From Cloacimonetes bacterium UBA3541 (GTDB lineage: Bacteria > Cloacimonadota > Cloacimonadia > Cloacimonadales > Cloacimonadaceae), in the NCBI GenBank assembly GCA_002376725.1, contig DFOM01000061.1, positions 1-50,499 on the forward strand: DNA of 50,499 bases, read 5' to 3'. Position numbers and translations under genes: made by a program. Below are positions 40,739 to 50,340 of the stretch, one piece after another; position 1 is the first letter of the stretch, and the number at the start of each line of letters is the position of its first letter. The notes below the pieces were generated by a model. It was given only the letters and a program-made list of their open reading frames with translations. It was not told the origin of the DNA and searched no databases.

Positions 40739-43161
40739 CTCATATATAAAGCTCCGGTAAAACAAAGCCTGGTGCAAAGTGAACAACCGATACACTTTTC
40801 CTTGTCTATAACAGGGAACTTTTCTTCATCTAGTTTTATAGCTTGATAGGGACAGCGAGTGCAATTTCCACACTGGAGACAGAGATCAGGATTTAAAGTG
40901 CTGCTCTTTGATTTCGCAGGCAAATCCTGAAAATCTGTGATAGGATTAGGTTGCGCAATTCCGATGAGATCTTTAACTGAACTCATTTTCTTTGCTTCTA
41001 AAAGGTGACTTAAACCAGAATGGAGTTCATCAATAATTTCATAACCATATTTTTCTACAATACTACAGAATTGGACAGTTGAAGTGCCCAAAGCAAGGAA
41101 ATTAGCAGCATCCAAATAACTCATAGCTCCACCATTTCCAGAAACAATAACCCCAAGATTGCAAGCTCGTGCTAAACTTAAGTAAGTGATAGGAAGGATA
41201 CCCTTTCCACTAAGTCCTATAATCACTCCTTCATCCCAGCGAGCATCTTCTTTTTCTCTAAAACCCATAGCTGGGAAAGTATTGGCTAGAGTGATTCCTG
41301 CTTTTTTCTCTGGATATCTAGCAAAAACAGATTTGACTGCTTTGATGATAGGAACAATAGCTGTTACAGCACTGGTCAATTTAAAAAGTTTAGGAATCTC
41401 TGGATTACTTATTTGCATTACCCAATCTATAATTTTTGCGGTTAATTCAGCGTTTTGGGCTACAATATCACCGTGAGTTCCATCTCCACCTTGAGGACAG
41501 GAAAGACTATATTCAATGCCCATTGCACCGGCATTTTCTAATTTGCGGGTATTGGATTGCCAGGCAGCTTTATCTGATTCATCATTACCAGTTACTGGAC
41601 CTCCGGCTGAAGCCATAGTTAAATGGTCAGGAAATTCTCTTATTAAACGCTGAATTTCTTCACATACACGGTCTATAGGATGCTCTGAGACATTGTCACA
41701 ATTGCCAAAAGTTTTATCATTAAAGACCCACATATATTCACCTGGAATATGAATATATTGTTTCTCAAAGGCAGTTTTCATTATACCACCTTGCCAGCCA
41801 GCAAGATAGGCTGTCTTCATCTGTTCATAACCATCAGTAGGTGGGGAAGCTGAAAGCAGAAAAGGAGAATTTATCCTTCTTCCAAAGAAGTCTATTTCCA
41901 GCGATATGGGATATTTCTTCCAATGCGGGATAGAGATAATGCTCTTGGTTGGCTTTTCTGGTTCATCAAAATCTTTATTTTTTAGATCTGCATCAATTTT
42001 CAAAGCTATATTCTTTCCTGAAGCAATCGCTTCTACAACGGTTGAAGGACCATTTGCCATATCTCCGCATTGATAAATATAGGGTCCAGTTTCCTTTAGT
42101 GAACAACGATTACCAATAGCTACTACAACCATATCAAAGGGTCTATACATTTCAGTTGAGCCTTCTTCATCTATTATATTAGTAGGATGAAAGGGTAATC
42201 CCGAAGGAAGTGTTACTCGTTTAGTCTTAATGCCAATAGTTTTTCCGTTTTCATTTATGATAGCAGTAATACGAGTTCTCGGACTAAAAGAAACTCCTGC
42301 TTCAATCAGTTTTTGCTTTTCATCTTCAGTTATAGGCATTTCATTCCAGGCTTCCAGAGTTACCATTTCCACATATTTAGCACCTTTTCTCCTGGCTAAA
42401 AGTGCCGCATCAGCAGCGATGGCACCTCCAACCAGAGCAATCCTTTTACCTGCAAGGTTGTAAGCTTCTGGATTATGTAATAGTTCCAGTCCAAAAACCT
42501 CAGTTTCCGAACCAGGGATATTAAGTTTTATAGGTTCATTCAAACCACAAGCAAGTAATACTGCATCATATCCTTTTGCTAATAGCTCCTTAACATTATC
42601 TACTTTCTTAGGAATATGATTAAATCTGAATACTTGCTGCAGATAGCTTAAATCGTTTTCTATAACCTCAGACTCAAGTCTTTCTGGTGGAATAAGTTTG
42701 ATTTGACCGCCTAAGGTTTCCGGGTCAAATATATCTATTTTATAACCTAATTGAGTTAAAATTACTGCAGCACCAAGACCAGAGGGTCCTCCACCTATTA
42801 TAGCTATCTTCTTCCCATTTTGGGGAACAGTCTCAAATTCTGGTAATTGACCCAACAAGTGTGCCTTATGTATAATAGTAGCCTGAACTTCCTGGATTCG
42901 TATAGGAAAATCAAATTTATAATGGGAACATGCTTGAACGCAGAAATCGTCTGGACATACTTTTCCACAGATTCCACCTAAAGGATTGCTGGATAAGATA
43001 ATACCTGCAGCTCTTTTATAATCCGAAGGTTTACCTTCAGCAGCTGCCATTATAAAATCAGCAGGGGAACAATCACAGGGACAAGCAGTTTTACAAGGTT
43101 TATCAGCACAGAACTCACAACGCAAGATTTCGCTCTTCAATTGTTGATCAGTTAAAAACAT
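40726..43161 (-). CDS. single-chain dihydropyrimidine dehydrogenase-like oxidoreductase (PreT-PreA fusion)
   Basis: 811 aa from the ATG at 43161. An in-frame ATG seven codons upstream holds this gene's AAGGAG ribosome-binding site in its own codons, so it is not used. Layout: a GltD-like N-terminal Fe-S region (CEFC, CKTACP, CGKVCP, CVQAC); an FAD/NAD-binding part (AIIGGGPSGLGAA and IALVGGAIAADAA); a dihydroorotate-dehydrogenase-like FMN barrel (about 410-720) with the catalytic cysteine C555 in SLSCPQGGDG; and two C-terminal [4Fe-4S] motifs (CLQCGNCTRCP and CIGCSLCTRLC). This is the layout of mammalian DPYD and of bacterial PreT plus PreA joined. The expected reaction is reduction of uracil or thymine; a relative acting on another ligand is possible. 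Confidence 0.85.
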   Translation of the reverse strand: MFLTDQQLKSEILRCEFCADKPCKTACPCDCSPADFIMAAAEGKPSDYKRAAGIILSSNPLGGICGKVCPDDFCVQACSHYKFDFPIRIQEVQATIIHKAHLLGQLPEFETVPQNGKKIAIIGGGPSGLGAAVILTQLGYKIDIFDPETLGGQIKLIPPERLESEVIENDLSYLQQVFRFNHIPKKVDNVKELLAKGYDAVLLACGLNEPIKLNIPGSETEVFGLELLHNPEAYNLAGKRIALVGGAIAADAALLARRKGAKYVEMVTLEAWNEMPITEDEKQKLIEAGVSFSPRTRITAIINENGKTIGIKTKRVTLPSGLPFHPTNIIDEEGSTEMYRPFDMVVVAIGNRCSLKETGPYIYQCGDMANGPSTVVEAIASGKNIALKIDADLKNKDFDEPEKPTKSIISIPHWKKYPISLEIDFFGRRINSPFLLSASPPTDGYEQMKTAYLAGWQGGIMKTAFEKQYIHIPGEYMWVFNDKTFGNCDNVSEHPIDRVCEEIQRLIREFPDHLTMASAGGPVTGNDESDKAAWQSNTRKLENAGAMGIEYSLSCPQGGDGTHGDIVAQNAELTAKIIDWVMQISNPEIPKLFKLTSAVTAIVPIIKAVKSVFARYPEKKAGITLANTFPAMGFREKEDARWDEGVIIGLSGKGILPITYLSLARACNLGVIVSGNGGAMSYLDAANFLALGTSTVQFCSIVEKYGYEIIDELHSGLSHLLEAKKMSSVKDLIGIAQPNPITDFQDLPAKSKSSTLNPDLCLQCGNCTRCPYQAIKLDEEKFPVIDKEKCIGCSLCTRLCFTGALYMSKDS

Positions 43162-43251
43162 CTCTATCTCCTTATGTAGCAATCAAATTTATTAACTTTT
43201 CTTTTCTTTTGATATTTCCTTTCCGTCAATGAAAAAATATAAAAAAGAGAT

Positions 43252-43279
43252 TTGACAAGTCTGACCATTTAATTATATT
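43252..43279 (+). promoter_or_regulatory. distal promoter candidate for the surface-protein gene
   Basis: TTGACA (43252-43257), 16-bp spacer, TATATT (43274-43279). A strong match. If used it would give a leader of about 235 nt. Confidence 0.5.
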
Positions 43280-43453
43280 GTAGAAAGAAGCATAAATGAT
43301 TATGGATATAAAAGATTTATTTTTAAATTATAGTTCCAGGTTTCAGTTCATAAGGTGTAAAAGTATAGTCACATCCATACTTAGAAGTAAGGTAGAAAAG
43401 AATTGAATAACAAAAGTATATTTATATTAATCCCGACGAAAGAAAAATAATTA

Positions 43454-43481
43454 TTGACAGAAACATAAAAGAGCATAAATA
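43454..43481 (+). promoter_or_regulatory. proximal promoter candidate for the surface-protein gene
   Basis: TTGACA (about 43454-43459) followed after 16 bases by TAAATA. The -35 is perfect and the -10 imperfect. The start codon is about 40 bases further, after a GAGGAGG site. Confidence 0.45.
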
Positions 43482-43521
43482 AGAGATTATACTAACATTC
43501 TTCAAAAAATGAGGAGGATCA

Positions 43522-46320
43522 ATGAAAAAAGTATGGCTAATTATCTTGGCCTTGACGCTTGCCATCGCAATGTTTGCAAACGGTTCAAACCGTTATGAAA
43601 TAATTGCCTGGCAAGAAACCTTTGAGGACGGTGCCGAAGGGTGGACCCATTATGATGGGAACTTACCCCCCAATAACTGGCACATTTATAATTATGGTGG
43701 AACCCAGGGAAATGTTTGGTGGATGGGAGATCCAGCTCTTGCACAAGGAACAAATATTGGCGGTTATTATAGCCACCAGTATTTAGTTCTGGATACTCCT
43801 GCCAATACGATTACAGCGGCAAATTCAGTTTTGACCTTTAAGATGGCTGTTGCTCTTGAAGCTGTGGGAGGAACTGGTGAATATAATGGTTGGGATTCCT
43901 TCAATGTTCGTATATCCACTAATAACGGAGCAACCTGGACAGTTTTGACTCCTACCAGTCCACCCTATGATTTCACTTCATCCTATGCTTTTGGTTTTGA
44001 GCACGGTGAAGGTCCAAACATTCCTGGTTGGGGTGGTATTCATCCTGCCTGGACCACAGCAACTTTTAACCTTTCCAGTTATTTAGGACAGAGTGTAAAA
44101 ATTAGGTTTGCCTTCGCTTCTGATCCAGCTTATTGTACCACTGATAATCCTGCTTTATTTGGTGTTATGGTAGATGATATTTCCTTTGGCGGATATACTA
44201 ATAATGGTGTTGATGATGGTCAGATGACCTGGGCAAGTTTAGTACCAGTAGGTGGTGACATCTGGTCTTTAGCAGAAGTTGCAGACGCGCCATCTCCTAC
44301 TCATGTTATGAGATGTCAAAATGAAAATGGGACTTATAATCCTAATATGCTGAATTATCTGGTGAGTCCTCCTATCCTGCTTCCTAGTGATGGAGATATC
44401 AGGGTAGATTTTATGCTTAAGGGTGAATTTGATGATCTTGATGCATTCCCCAATTGTGATTATCATGGTTGGGAAATCTCACCCAATAATGGTCTAACCT
44501 GGTTTTATATGAGTAACCCATATGGTGATCCAAATTTAAGCAATTATGTTTATTCCGATGCTCCACCCAACTGGGCATCAATGGTTGCATCCTATAGTCT
44601 TGATGGCTACATTAGTGACTATGCAGGTCAAACTATCAGATTAAGATGGTCATTCAAGTCCGATGGTGATACTCCTATTGGCACAGGTTATATGATTGAT
44701 GATGTAACCATCTATAATGAAGTGTTTATCGCTCCCCCAGAAAACCTGGAAGCTGTAGTTAATGAAAATAATGTTATGTTAAGCTGGGCAGCTCCTGGAA
44801 CTGGAGGTGGTGGAGAAGAAGGCTGGTTGCATTACGATGGAGAAAATTATGATGCTATTGGTACAGATAGTGCTGCAGATTTCGCTGTAGCAGCTAAATG
44901 GGATCCTGTTGGTGAATATGGAATCAGTCCCTATGTGGGAATGCAAATCACCAAGGTTAAATTCTATCCTCATGAGGCTAATTGCACTTATACCATTCGT
45001 ATCTGGACAGGTTCTACTGGAGAGCTCGTATATGAACAGGTAGTTCCTTCTCCTACAATCCAAGCCTGGAATGAAGTTATCCTAAGTACTCCTTTCACTA
45101 TTCCTGCTCAAACTGTACTCAGGGTCGGATATCGTTGCAATACACAAGCTGGATTCCCTGCAGGTTGTGATGCAGGTCCTCAGGTGGAAGGTTATGGTAA
45201 TGCAATGTACTGGCAAAATTCCTGGACCACATTAACCAATGTAAATTCAGAATTGACTTACAACTGGAATATTAGGGTTTATGTGGCTAATGCTAAAGGA
45301 GAAGAGTATGTACTTTCCTATGTGCCACTAAAACAGGAAGTGCAACCTATTTCCAATGCTCAATTTAAAGTTAAAGGCATTAAAGCAAACCGTAATGTAA
45401 ATGGCTATAGGATTTATCGTGATAATGTTCAGATAGATCAGGTAGGTGCCGATATCCTTACCTACACTGATAGCAGTGTCCCGGGTGGAATCCATAACTA
45501 TTATCTGACTGCTATGTATGGAACCTATGAATCTGGACCTTCCAATGTGGCAACAGTATTTATAATGTCTGAATCTATGGCAGAACTATTAAATGATGAT
45601 GGTACAGCAGATCAGGGATTCAATGTTGGTGCCAATAAACAGATGGCAGTAAAATTTAGCTTTGACCATTCATTAACTGTTGCATATGCTAAAATTTATG
45701 TCCAGAATGTTGGAACTACAGGTATGATTGTCCGTGTTTTTGATAATGATGGACCTAATGAAATGCCTGGAACACAGCTTGCTCAGTTTCAATATCCTGC
45801 CGCTTCTATAGTTCAAGGATGGAACTATATAGCATTACCAGCCGATATTGATGTTACTGATGGTCAATTCTATATTGGCATTCTGGATGTTGCAAATGCT
45901 TCTGCAATAGGTCTGGATACATCCTCTAATGGTCACAGTTATAAGAAAATAGGGACAGAATGGGAACCAGTTACAGAAGGTGAAATAATGATTAGAGCTA
46001 TTGTGGAATATGATACCCCTAATAACGACAATGTGGTGCCTGTTTACACCTTGTCAGCAACTAATTATCCTAATCCCTTCAATCCGGAAACTACTATCAA
46101 TTATAGCGTTCCGACTACAGGTCATACAACTCTAAAAATCTATAACCTGAAAGGAGAAGTGGTACGCACCCTGGTTAACGATGTTCGTCAAGCAGGTAAT
46201 TATAGTGTCGTCTGGAATGGAACCGATGACAGAAATAGATCTGTTGCCAGTGGAATATATCTCTATCGTTTAGAGAATAATGGTAAGAGTCATATTGGGA
46301 AAATGTTGCTCTCAAAGTAA
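43522..46320 (+). CDS. large surface/secreted protein with C-terminal sorting domain
   Basis: An exported protein of 932 aa with a signal peptide (KKVWLIILALTLAIAMFANG). Residues about 30-235 and 240-395 look like two MAM/immune-inhibitor-type beta-sandwich modules (each has a WGG or WEISPNNG core, a 'SSYLGQSVKIRFAF' or 'AGQTIRLRWSF' strand and a Gly-Asp-Asp 'VDDISF' or 'IDDVTIY' end). A fibronectin-III-like piece (PENLEAVVNENNVMLSWAAP, about 405), two further beta modules and a type IX-like sorting domain follow; the last is clear from NYPNPFNPET, YNLKGEVVRTL and ASGIYLYRL. No catalytic motif is seen, so adhesion or glycan binding is the likeliest type of function. GAGGAGG precedes the ATG, and a strong terminator follows. 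Confidence 0.85.
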   Translation: MKKVWLIILALTLAIAMFANGSNRYEIIAWQETFEDGAEGWTHYDGNLPPNNWHIYNYGGTQGNVWWMGDPALAQGTNIGGYYSHQYLVLDTPANTITAANSVLTFKMAVALEAVGGTGEYNGWDSFNVRISTNNGATWTVLTPTSPPYDFTSSYAFGFEHGEGPNIPGWGGIHPAWTTATFNLSSYLGQSVKIRFAFASDPAYCTTDNPALFGVMVDDISFGGYTNNGVDDGQMTWASLVPVGGDIWSLAEVADAPSPTHVMRCQNENGTYNPNMLNYLVSPPILLPSDGDIRVDFMLKGEFDDLDAFPNCDYHGWEISPNNGLTWFYMSNPYGDPNLSNYVYSDAPPNWASMVASYSLDGYISDYAGQTIRLRWSFKSDGDTPIGTGYMIDDVTIYNEVFIAPPENLEAVVNENNVMLSWAAPGTGGGGEEGWLHYDGENYDAIGTDSAADFAVAAKWDPVGEYGISPYVGMQITKVKFYPHEANCTYTIRIWTGSTGELVYEQVVPSPTIQAWNEVILSTPFTIPAQTVLRVGYRCNTQAGFPAGCDAGPQVEGYGNAMYWQNSWTTLTNVNSELTYNWNIRVYVANAKGEEYVLSYVPLKQEVQPISNAQFKVKGIKANRNVNGYRIYRDNVQIDQVGADILTYTDSSVPGGIHNYYLTAMYGTYESGPSNVATVFIMSESMAELLNDDGTADQGFNVGANKQMAVKFSFDHSLTVAYAKIYVQNVGTTGMIVRVFDNDGPNEMPGTQLAQFQYPAASIVQGWNYIALPADIDVTDGQFYIGILDVANASAIGLDTSSNGHSYKKIGTEWEPVTEGEIMIRAIVEYDTPNNDNVVPVYTLSATNYPNPFNPETTINYSVPTTGHTTLKIYNLKGEVVRTLVNDVRQAGNYSVVWNGTDDRNRSVASGIYLYRLENNGKSHIGKMLLSK

Positions 46321-46346
46321 TGATGATATAATAATACCTCACAGAG

Positions 46347-46383
46347 AAAAGGAGTGACCTAAGTGTCACTCCTTTTTCTTTTT
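46347..46383 (+). terminator. intrinsic terminator of the surface-protein gene
   Basis: A 12-bp stem, AAAAGGAGTGAC (46347-46358) with GTCACTCCTTTT (46365-46376), a 6-nt loop and a T-rich tail to 46383. It lies 27 bases after the stop. Confidence 0.9.
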
Positions 46384-46411
46384 AATCATATCAAAATCTG
46401 TAATAAGATTA

Positions 46412-46440
46412 TTGACATCTTTATTAAGCAGGGAAATGGT
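46412..46440 (+). promoter_or_regulatory. possible promoter for the TonB receptor-DUF4249 pair
   Basis: TTGACA at 46412-46417. No good -10 follows at 16-18 bases (AATGGT at 17). It is downstream of a terminator, so a promoter must exist in the 90 bases before the next ATG. Confidence 0.3.
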
Positions 46441-46470
46441 AATTCTAAAAGTAATATTAGATAGAAAAAA

Positions 46471-48795
46471 ATGATGAAGAAAACCCTCTTTATGGTAATA
46501 ATGTTTTTGCTTTGTGGTCTATTGCAATCTGCCACAATCAATGGATTTGTGACCGAAGCTGATAGTGGGGAACCCATTCAATATGTTAATGTATATGTTT
46601 CGGGCACAAAAATAGGCTGTCAGACCAATAAAAAAGGGTATTATGTTATAACTTTACAAGAGACAGGAGATTTTACCCTGACTTTCTCCTTAGTATCTTA
46701 TAAAAGGGAAACTGTGCCAGTCACTATAAAAAGCTTAAATGACCATCTTGTTATCAATATGCAGTTAACTAAGACTGCTATAGAATTGAGTCCAGTAATT
46801 GTAACCGGATCAAAAGATGAAAATGAAGGACCAGTTATTCAACCCAGCACTCTTCATCAAACCAGACAGGATATTCAGATGGTAGTAGCTCCTTTGGAAG
46901 CTGATGTCTTTAGAGCTGTTCTTGCCGTGCCAGGAGTTGTTCCTATATCAGATTTTTTTGCTGGATTGTATGTTCGTGGTGGTTCTCCAGATCAAAATCT
47001 TATTCTTTTAGATAACACTGAGGTATATAATCCCAATCATTTTGGAGGTATATTTAGTACCTTCAATACGGATGCAGTTGAAAGCATTGAATTGATGAAA
47101 GGAGGATATCCAGCAAAGTATGGGGGAAGGATGTCCTCAGTTCTTGATGTAACTGAAAGAGACGGTAATAGAAAATATTATGAAGGTGTGGGAAGACTTA
47201 GTCTCATTTCTGCTTCAGCAACAGCGGAAGGTCCCTGGAAAATAGGTTCACAAAGTGGTTCAGTTATGGCTTCATTTCGTCGTACTTATCTGGAAATGTT
47301 AAAGATGATATTCTCTGATTTACCGGACTATTATTTTTACGATGGTCACATTAAATTTAACTGGGATATAGATACAAATAATAAGCTCAGCGTTAGTGGA
47401 TATTTTGGGAAAGATGTATTATCCTATGACATTAGTCCCATAATGGATTTAGATTGGGGAAATAGCATTTTTTCTGCTCAATGGATGCATCTCTTTTCGC
47501 CTCAGCTTTTTTCCCAGTTTATTATTTCGGGAAGTCAATATAATAATTCTATTGAGGAAATCTCAGCTGAAGGTATGAATATCTTCCAAAGTAAGAATTA
47601 TATTCGTGATTTAACTGCTAAAGGATTACTAAATTGGAAACCCAGCAATTATCACGATGTTGAAACAGGAATAGAGCTTAAATTGAATGATACCGATTTA
47701 AAGATGGGAACTACCTATCAAATCGCACAGAACGCATTACCTGAAGCAGCTATAACTTCATTAACCACTTCAGCTTTTATTCAAGATACTTGGTCAATAA
47801 ATGAATTATGGACTTTGCAACCTGGTTTACGAGTAAACTGGTATAAAACCCTGAAAGAAGAACCAGCTCCAGTGCCTTCTGCTTCCTATTTTAACCTTGA
47901 ACCTCGGGTTTCACTTAAGCGTAATCTGGATGTTGGAGAGAGTATATATCTTAATTTTGGGGTTTATCATCAATATCTTTCACTTCTTGGTCTGGACATA
48001 AATTCTCCCTATGATGTTTGGTTGCCAATAGAGGGAAGTGTTAAACCTGGAGTTTCTCAGCATTATATCTTAGGATATAATAGAGCCATTAGTAAATATT
48101 TTCAATGGAATGCAGAACTATATTATAAAGCCTATAATCATCTCCTTGAGTTCAATACCAATACTTTTTTCAACTGGAATAGTGAAACAGGAACTCTTTC
48201 TGATGCCGTGAATACTGGGAAAGGCTATTCCTATGGAGCAGAATTGATGATAAAAAATGATTGGAAAGGGTTAAAAGGCTATTTAGGTTATTCTTATAGC
48301 GAGACTAAACGCAAGATTAATGATGTTAATGTTGATCCCTATACTGGAGAACCTCAATATTTTTATCCCCGCTACGATAGAACTCATACCGTTTCTCTAG
48401 TAGAAAACTATAATATCAGTCAAAACACAGGATGGCAACTAGGCAATGCTGATCTGATTGTAGGAACGAATTTTTCCTACAATTCTGGACAACCTTCTGA
48501 TGTACCAGAACGCATCTTTTTTGATGGTGAAAATTTCCAGCTTATATACAGTTATCAGGATAGAGTTCGGCTTCCTGATTACTTAAGGTTAGATTTAAGT
48601 GTGCATTTACAATGGAACACTTTTTGGGGTTCTATTGAACCCTATCTGGAAATCATTAATGTGTTTAATCATAAGAATGTAAGTTTTCGGTTCTATGATA
48701 TGCAGATTAACGAAGATGGCACCTTGAAGCTGGTTACAAGAGATGGGACACAATTTCCCTTTTTGCCCTTTATCGGAGTTAATATAAAATGGTAA
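46471..48795 (+). CDS. TonB-dependent outer-membrane receptor
   Basis: An outer-membrane transporter of 774 aa. A signal peptide (KKTLFMVIMFLLCGLLQSA) is followed by a carboxypeptidase-regulatory-like domain (about 22-100, GFVTEADSGEPIQYVNVYVSG) and a plug (about 115-230) with FFAGLYVRGGSPDQNLILLDN, FSTFNTDAVESIELMKGGYPAKYGG and SSVLDVTERDG. The beta-barrel ends VNIKW with a C-terminal aromatic. In this family (often next to DUF4249) a periplasmic energy-coupled receptor imports an unidentified ligand; the partner lipoprotein overlaps by 7 bases. The ribosome-binding site is poor (purine-poor, A-rich leader), and two ATGs in a row make the exact start uncertain by one codon. Confidence 0.9.
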   Translation: MMKKTLFMVIMFLLCGLLQSATINGFVTEADSGEPIQYVNVYVSGTKIGCQTNKKGYYVITLQETGDFTLTFSLVSYKRETVPVTIKSLNDHLVINMQLTKTAIELSPVIVTGSKDENEGPVIQPSTLHQTRQDIQMVVAPLEADVFRAVLAVPGVVPISDFFAGLYVRGGSPDQNLILLDNTEVYNPNHFGGIFSTFNTDAVESIELMKGGYPAKYGGRMSSVLDVTERDGNRKYYEGVGRLSLISASATAEGPWKIGSQSGSVMASFRRTYLEMLKMIFSDLPDYYFYDGHIKFNWDIDTNNKLSVSGYFGKDVLSYDISPIMDLDWGNSIFSAQWMHLFSPQLFSQFIISGSQYNNSIEEISAEGMNIFQSKNYIRDLTAKGLLNWKPSNYHDVETGIELKLNDTDLKMGTTYQIAQNALPEAAITSLTTSAFIQDTWSINELWTLQPGLRVNWYKTLKEEPAPVPSASYFNLEPRVSLKRNLDVGESIYLNFGVYHQYLSLLGLDINSPYDVWLPIEGSVKPGVSQHYILGYNRAISKYFQWNAELYYKAYNHLLEFNTNTFFNWNSETGTLSDAVNTGKGYSYGAELMIKNDWKGLKGYLGYSYSETKRKINDVNVDPYTGEPQYFYPRYDRTHTVSLVENYNISQNTGWQLGNADLIVGTNFSYNSGQPSDVPERIFFDGENFQLIYSYQDRVRLPDYLRLDLSVHLQWNTFWGSIEPYLEIINVFNHKNVSFRFYDMQINEDGTLKLVTRDGTQFPFLPFIGVNIKW

Positions 48796-49739
48796 AGCAA
48801 GTTTTAAAGATAGCGCTTATCTCATTTCTGTTAATAAGCTGTCTCTTTATTCTATCCTGTGATAATACCTCTGGACCTAGATTTAAGGGTGAAGTATACA
48901 CAGTAACAGGATTATTGATGGTGGATCAACCTATCTCTCTTTCCTATCCTATATATATAACCCGAAGCAATTCCCTTGATGAATTTGACCCCTTGCAGCT
49001 TTTCGTCTGGGATGCAGAAGTTATTATAAAGGATCTGGATACCCAGGAATCTTTCTCTTTAACTCCTTCCTTGCATGAATATAAAATAAAATATATAGAT
49101 TTAGCAGAACATACTATTCAGCCTGAACATCGTTATAGACTGGAAGTTCAAATTCCTGATATGGATTCTTTAATCTGGGCAGAAACAACTGTTCCGCAAA
49201 GAGTGGAATTGAAACCTGACCCTTATGGAGTTCATTTGCCCGGAACAGGATATTCCTTTGATCCTGATACAGAAAATATCATTCCCTTTAATCAAATTGA
49301 TACCGATTATCCTCTGGTGGTTAGCACCGGAAATACAATGGGAATATTTAATCTCTGGATTGAAACTTATTGTATGGAGGAATTTAGTACCAATCTGGAA
49401 TATACCAATCAGTTATTACAAGAAATCCATCCCACAGCCAATATTGAAGAGCTTTATAATCAAGGAAGTCTGGGGATAAGGCGTTTAGAAATAGCTAATC
49501 GCTTCCAATCAGCTCCTCTGGAAGGTCTACCAGGTTACTATGTGATTTTAAATGATTACTCTACCGCTTTTATATTCTATGGAAAGTATCGCGTAAGAGT
49601 GTGGGTGATTGACGATAATTATTATAGATTTCATTATATGATGGATGGTTATTTATACGGTGGGGTTCATAATGCGTTGGGTTTTTTTGGTTCAGCCAGC
49701 GGAGGAGAACTCTATGCTCGTATTACGAAATCTTATTAA
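48789..49739 (+). CDS. DUF4249 family outer-membrane lipoprotein
   Basis: A lipoprotein of 316 aa. The signal peptide ends in ILSC (C24), a good lipobox. The mature part is a beta-rich DUF4249-like domain: GEVYTVTGLLMVDQPISLSYPIYI, VWDAEVIIKDLDTQESF, and HTIQPEHRYRLEVQIPD followed by ATTVP. In Bacteroidota these lipoproteins accompany TonB receptors of the adjacent type (established association; function unknown). The 7-base overlap with the receptor gene and a GGAG ten bases before the ATG suggest coupled translation. No terminator is apparent after it. Confidence 0.8.
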   Translation: MVKQVLKIALISFLLISCLFILSCDNTSGPRFKGEVYTVTGLLMVDQPISLSYPIYITRSNSLDEFDPLQLFVWDAEVIIKDLDTQESFSLTPSLHEYKIKYIDLAEHTIQPEHRYRLEVQIPDMDSLIWAETTVPQRVELKPDPYGVHLPGTGYSFDPDTENIIPFNQIDTDYPLVVSTGNTMGIFNLWIETYCMEEFSTNLEYTNQLLQEIHPTANIEELYNQGSLGIRRLEIANRFQSAPLEGLPGYYVILNDYSTAFIFYGKYRVRVWVIDDNYYRFHYMMDGYLYGGVHNALGFFGSASGGELYARITKSY

Positions 49740-50283
49740 TTTTATAAGTTTGTTTTCTATTTTATGTAGATAGTTATCATATATAATATTTAGATGACAC
49801 TATTGAAGGTATTCTATGAATTGATGGATAAACGGTATATTTACCTTTTAGATAATGAAAAAACCCCATAATCTGTCCCCAGTCTCCTACTTGTCTCTCT
49901 CTTAACACTTTAGGAGAAAAAGAGACAAGAGAGAGTAAAGAAACACCTCTCCTGTCTCAATCTTAAAAAATCTTAATGCTCCGTTTTAAATTAGAAGCAA
50001 TTGCTCCCTATAATCAAATAAGTTCTTCTCTTTTCTAAATTCATATAGCTAGACTGGTTCCAGCAAAAGTGTTTTTTCAATCCTCCACAAGCTTTGCTCT
50101 ATCCGATATCGCTCTTTAGAGATTAATAATTATACAACAAGTTGATCAAAGTTCACTAACGAGGGGAGCTTAACTAACAGATATCGCTCTTTAATGATTT
50201 GATAATTATATTCAGTTAATTGAGTTTCTATAGGTTGATTCTCTTTTTTTTCTAGAAAGCCTCTACACGGCTTGTGTACCCGT

Positions 50284-50331
50284 ATGCAAAGGTCCTGGTA
50301 TGCAAAGGTCCTGGTATGCAAAGGTCCCCCT
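50284..50331. repeat. inverted 16-bp array, about 3 units
   Basis: Three copies of ATGCAAAGGTCCTGGT or a close form, the reverse complement of the 16-bp unit at 217-344. The last unit runs into the near-palindrome at 50316-50337. Confidence 0.8.
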
Positions 50332-50337
50332 TTGCAT
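50316..50337. repeat. 22-nt near-palindrome, copy 3 (inverted)
   Basis: Reverse complement of the copy at 27-48. The surrounding 48-bp module (50316-50363) matches that at 182-229 in 45 of 48 positions when reversed. Confidence 0.85.
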
Positions 50338-50340
50338 CAT

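Larger units (their letters stand above)
43162..43521. other. divergent intergenic region with two plus-strand promoter candidates
   Basis: 360 bases between the PreTA-like gene and the divergent surface-protein gene. It is AT-rich with no coding frame. Two TTGACA boxes face right (43252 and 43454). No repeat or RNA gene is seen. Confidence 0.6.

Noticed and set aside
43161..43182. Earlier ATG for the PreTA-like gene
   Set aside because: The codons after this ATG contain the AAGGAG ribosome-binding site for the ATG at 43161, so the later start is preferred.
50130..50321. A minus-strand frame of 63 residues at the right end
   Set aside because: Its first part lies in the 16-bp repeat units and its latter part in a low-information repeat; no start signal was seen.
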